Below, piece by piece: positions 63,307 to 64,000 of a stretch of 64,000 nucleotides of DNA. Source of the stretch: Verrucomicrobiales bacterium (lineage in GTDB: Bacteria > Verrucomicrobiota > Verrucomicrobiia > Verrucomicrobiales > DEV007); assembly GCA_029213265.1 (NCBI GenBank), contig JARGNG010000007.1, positions 92,767 through 156,766 of the forward strand, given 5' to 3'. The position numbers and the translations under genes are program-made. Position 1 is the first letter of the stretch, and each line of letters opens with the position of its first letter. The notes under the pieces are model-generated. The model was not told where the DNA came from and searched no databases. It worked only from the letters and a program-made list of their open reading frames with translations.

Positions 63307-64000
63307 ATGCGCATGAAACTGTTTTCTTCCCTTTTCGCGTTAGCAGCATTGTTTTCGACGCTTTGTCCCGCAGCCGAAAACCCGAACTTCCTCGTCATCA
63401 TGGTCGACGACCTCGGCTACGGGGACCTCTCCAGCTATGGGGCGCCGGATCTGAAGTCACCAAACATCGACGCTCTCTTCGATGAAGGAATGCGCTTCGA
63501 CTCCTTTTATGCAAATTGCCCGGTGTGCTCCCCCACCCGCGCCTCTTTTGTCACCGGCCTCTACCCCGACAATGCCGGCGTTCCCGGTGTGATCCGAACG
63601 CCCCTTCCGGAGCGCCCCACCAGTTGGGGAAATCTCCGGAACGACGTCGTCACGCTCCCCTCGCACTTAAAAAAAGCGAACTACGACACGGCCCTGATCG
63701 GAAAGTGGCATCTCGGTCTTGAAGCTCCGGATCGCCCGAATGATGTCGGGTTTGATTTCTTCCACGGCTTTCTCGGAGACATGATGGATGACTACTACGA
63801 TCACCTTCGCCACGGCGAACACTACATGCGACGGAATGATGAACCGGTTCACCCGGAAGGTCACGCCACCGATATCTTCACGGATTGGACGGTCGACTAT
63901 CTCAAGGAGCGGAAAGACAAGGAGAATCCTTTTTTTGTCTTTCTCGCCTACAACGCACCTCATACTCCGATTCAACCGCCCGCGGACTGGCTCGAAAAAG
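63307..64000 (+). CDS. Exported sulfatase, N-terminal part
   Basis: Runs off the right edge; about 231 residues are visible from ATG 63307 (ATG 63313 is equally possible). Signal peptide (MKLFSSLFALAALFSTLCPA), metal-site VDDLGYGDLSSYG, formylglycine motif CSPTRASFVTG (Thr in place of Ser) and GKWHLGLE. It belongs to the arylsulfatase A branch and is the third sulfatase here, probably co-regulated with the divergent SGNH hydrolase. Confidence 0.93.
   Translation, partial: MRMKLFSSLFALAALFSTLCPAAENPNFLVIMVDDLGYGDLSSYGAPDLKSPNIDALFDEGMRFDSFYANCPVCSPTRASFVTGLYPDNAGVPGVIRTPLPERPTSWGNLRNDVVTLPSHLKKANYDTALIGKWHLGLEAPDRPNDVGFDFFHGFLGDMMDDYYDHLRHGEHYMRRNDEPVHPEGHATDIFTDWTVDYLKERKDKENPFFVFLAYNAPHTPIQPPADWLEK

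Overview
The window is about 57% GC by eye and densely coded. Its gene content points to a marine or freshwater member of the PVC superphylum, most likely Verrucomicrobiota (Opitutia/Puniceicoccales-like). The grounds are several exported sulfatases, an SGNH hydrolase, a PEP-CTERM exported protein, a long MoxR/VWA operon, a dispersed type II secretion system, exported proteins of unknown function, and weak or absent Shine-Dalgarno sites with frequent TTG/GTG starts. The phylum is inferred; there is no rRNA in the window. No tRNA, rRNA, insertion sequence, phage or CRISPR array was seen.

Layout. 1-3599 (minus): an RND efflux operon, outer-membrane factor, periplasmic adaptor and permease; the permease runs off the left edge. 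3785-4687: an exported TIM-barrel isomerase. 4772-10313 (minus): a four-gene envelope cluster that looks like a twice-repeated module of one OmpA-domain protein plus one small single-span membrane protein. 10558-13142 (minus): rpsO-pnp with two good terminators. 13306-17844: a LON-domain protein, a tripartite tricarboxylate transporter in which the binding protein and the TctB part are fused, TctA, and a TIM-barrel isomerase. 18069-24700: an orphan TpsB/FhaC-type porin, TatD, a small ORF behind a near-perfect palindrome, ligA, a BrnT/BrnA toxin-antitoxin pair and a lipoprotein. 24710-28565: an LptF/G permease, a diheme cytochrome c peroxidase broken by three lesions, a multispan membrane protein and a DUF167 protein. 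28569-32805: a NagB fused to a PIG-L-like domain whose zinc ligands are largely gone, a sulfatase and an M50-type membrane protease.

32814-49489 (minus) is the most distinctive region, an operon-like run of eight genes. It starts with two tandem paralogous exported proteins, each built from about six copies of a small beta-rich repeat. Then follow a coiled-coil/low-complexity membrane protein, a MoxR AAA+ ATPase, a very large TPR plus PQQ-propeller protein, a DUF58 protein, a BatA-type VWA protein and an 871-residue protein with two VWA domains around a glutamine-amidotransferase-like domain. The presumed logic is a MoxR chaperone acting on VWA/MIDAS proteins in the membrane, with large periplasmic partners; the substrate is unknown.

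49655-52720: a small cysteine protein coupled to a ferredoxin-like protein, a PEP-CTERM protein and an exported protein. 52871-59725: a partial type II secretion operon (I, J, K, L, M, a PilP/GspC-like protein and the secretin D) without ATPase, inner-membrane GspF or major pseudopilin. 59826-64000: two sulfatases, a basic secreted protein flanked by a 36-bp direct repeat, and an SGNH hydrolase. This fits a lifestyle of degrading sulfated polysaccharides.
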